DNA of 5,321 bases from Clostridiales bacterium (lineage in GTDB: Bacteria; Bacillota; Clostridia; Lachnospirales; Lachnospiraceae). The stretch is taken from assembly GCA_015655565.1 (NCBI GenBank), contig JAATEU010000516.1, positions 1 to 5,321 of the forward strand, written 5' to 3'. The position numbers were made by a program, and so were the translations under genes. Below the pieces are notes generated by a model. It saw only the letters and a program-made list of their open reading frames with translations. It was not told the origin of the DNA and ran no database searches. Of the stretch, positions 5,002 to 5,321 are shown one piece after another; position 1 is the first letter of the stretch; each line of letters begins with the position of its first letter.

Positions 5002-5321
5002 TTATGGCAGCAACATATAAATTACTCCAAGCCGGTCAATCTCATCACCATAAAATCCATGAACACCGGCAATGGCATAACCCTCCGGTGCTGTAAAGTC
5101 ATAAATATCACTTATGTTTCCACCCTCTAAGGTGCTGCCTGAATTTGTTGTGAATTTTACGTAAGAGATTCGATAAGTACCAAGGGCGGATGCCCTTGCC
5201 TTGGATACTTCAATTGAAGAAACATATTCCCCCTCCTCTAACAGATGTTCCTGATAGGTTCCGCCACTTCCGCCCGCCTCTGCAACAGTACCATCCGGAT
5301 ATGTGAAGGATATTTTATCCA
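5002..5321 (-). CDS. Jacalin-like lectin domain protein, C-terminal part (5' end outside window)
   Basis: The minus-strand frame runs from the right edge (first whole codon at 5319) to TAA at 5004-5002 and gives 105 residues. They fit the beta-prism jacalin-like lectin fold. AEAGGSGGTYQEHLLEEGEYVSS matches the GGxGG...L..GEYI start of a Greek-key strand set (shown here across about residues 14-35). VKFTTNSGSTLEGG matches the central xLxFxTNxGxxxGP block. The end, GVHGFYGDEIDRLGVIY, matches the GF.G..GxxxDxLGVY terminal motif whose GxxxD loop (GDEID) binds sugar in known members. The domain ends the protein four residues after this motif, so it is C-terminal. The rest of the protein is not visible; such domains in bacteria are often on secreted or surface proteins. 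No poly-T terminator follows directly. It is convergent with the exporter operon, with no evident shared function. Confidence 0.8.
   Translation of the reverse strand, partial: DKISFTYPDGTVAEAGGSGGTYQEHLLEEGEYVSSIEVSKARASALGTYRISYVKFTTNSGSTLEGGNISDIYDFTAPEGYAIAGVHGFYGDEIDRLGVIYMLLP

Noticed and set aside
4912..5130. Plus-strand 72-codon open frame
   Set aside because: It runs through the inverted repeat and then antisense to the jacalin-like lectin frame, with no SD and no recognisable protein features.

Overview
The window looks like a chromosomal segment from a low-GC, Gram-positive anaerobe-like Firmicute, most likely a Clostridia member. This is an inference from the AT-rich intergenic DNA, strong AGGAGG-type ribosome binding sites, sigma-A-like promoters, intrinsic terminators with T-tracts, and a class I cyclic di-GMP riboswitch. 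No gene is close enough to a named sequence for me to give a species.

Layout. (1) Positions 1-1356, minus strand: the first 452 codons of a membrane-anchored PAS-PAS-GGDEF protein that runs off the left edge. Its signature motif reads GWDEF instead of GGDEF. (2) Positions 1357-1663, minus strand: the 5' leader of that gene, made of a promoter, a c-di-GMP-I (GEMM) riboswitch and an intrinsic terminator. The second messenger therefore probably controls expression of a protein of the c-di-GMP family. (3) Positions 1664-2161: a divergent regulatory region. On the plus strand a perfect-consensus sigma-A promoter (TTGACA-17-TATAAT) drives a roughly 310-nt leader. That leader holds a well-initiated 11-residue leader peptide and three successive terminator-like hairpins, the last with a perfect 15-bp stem. 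This is the architecture of ribosome-mediated transcription attenuation, as seen upstream of many resistance and drug-export genes. (4) Positions 2168-4858, plus strand: a tightly overlapping operon. A 39-codon upstream ORF overlaps the GTG start of an ABC ATPase, which overlaps two six-helix ABC-2 type permeases (GTGA, ATGA and ATGA junctions). Together the three proteins form a complete exporter of the COG4586/COG4587/COG3694 type. (5) Positions 4859-5001: a convergent intergenic region with a nested inverted repeat. (6) Positions 5002-5321, minus strand: the C-terminal 105 residues of a jacalin-like lectin domain protein that enters from the right edge.

How the parts work together. The two left-hand transcription units are divergent, and each appears to be controlled by premature termination: one through c-di-GMP sensing, the other probably through ribosome stalling on a leader peptide. 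The exporter substrate cannot be read from the sequence. The attenuator suggests a translation-inhibiting compound, or another toxic small molecule that accompanies such stress. The lectin is convergent and shows no evident functional link.
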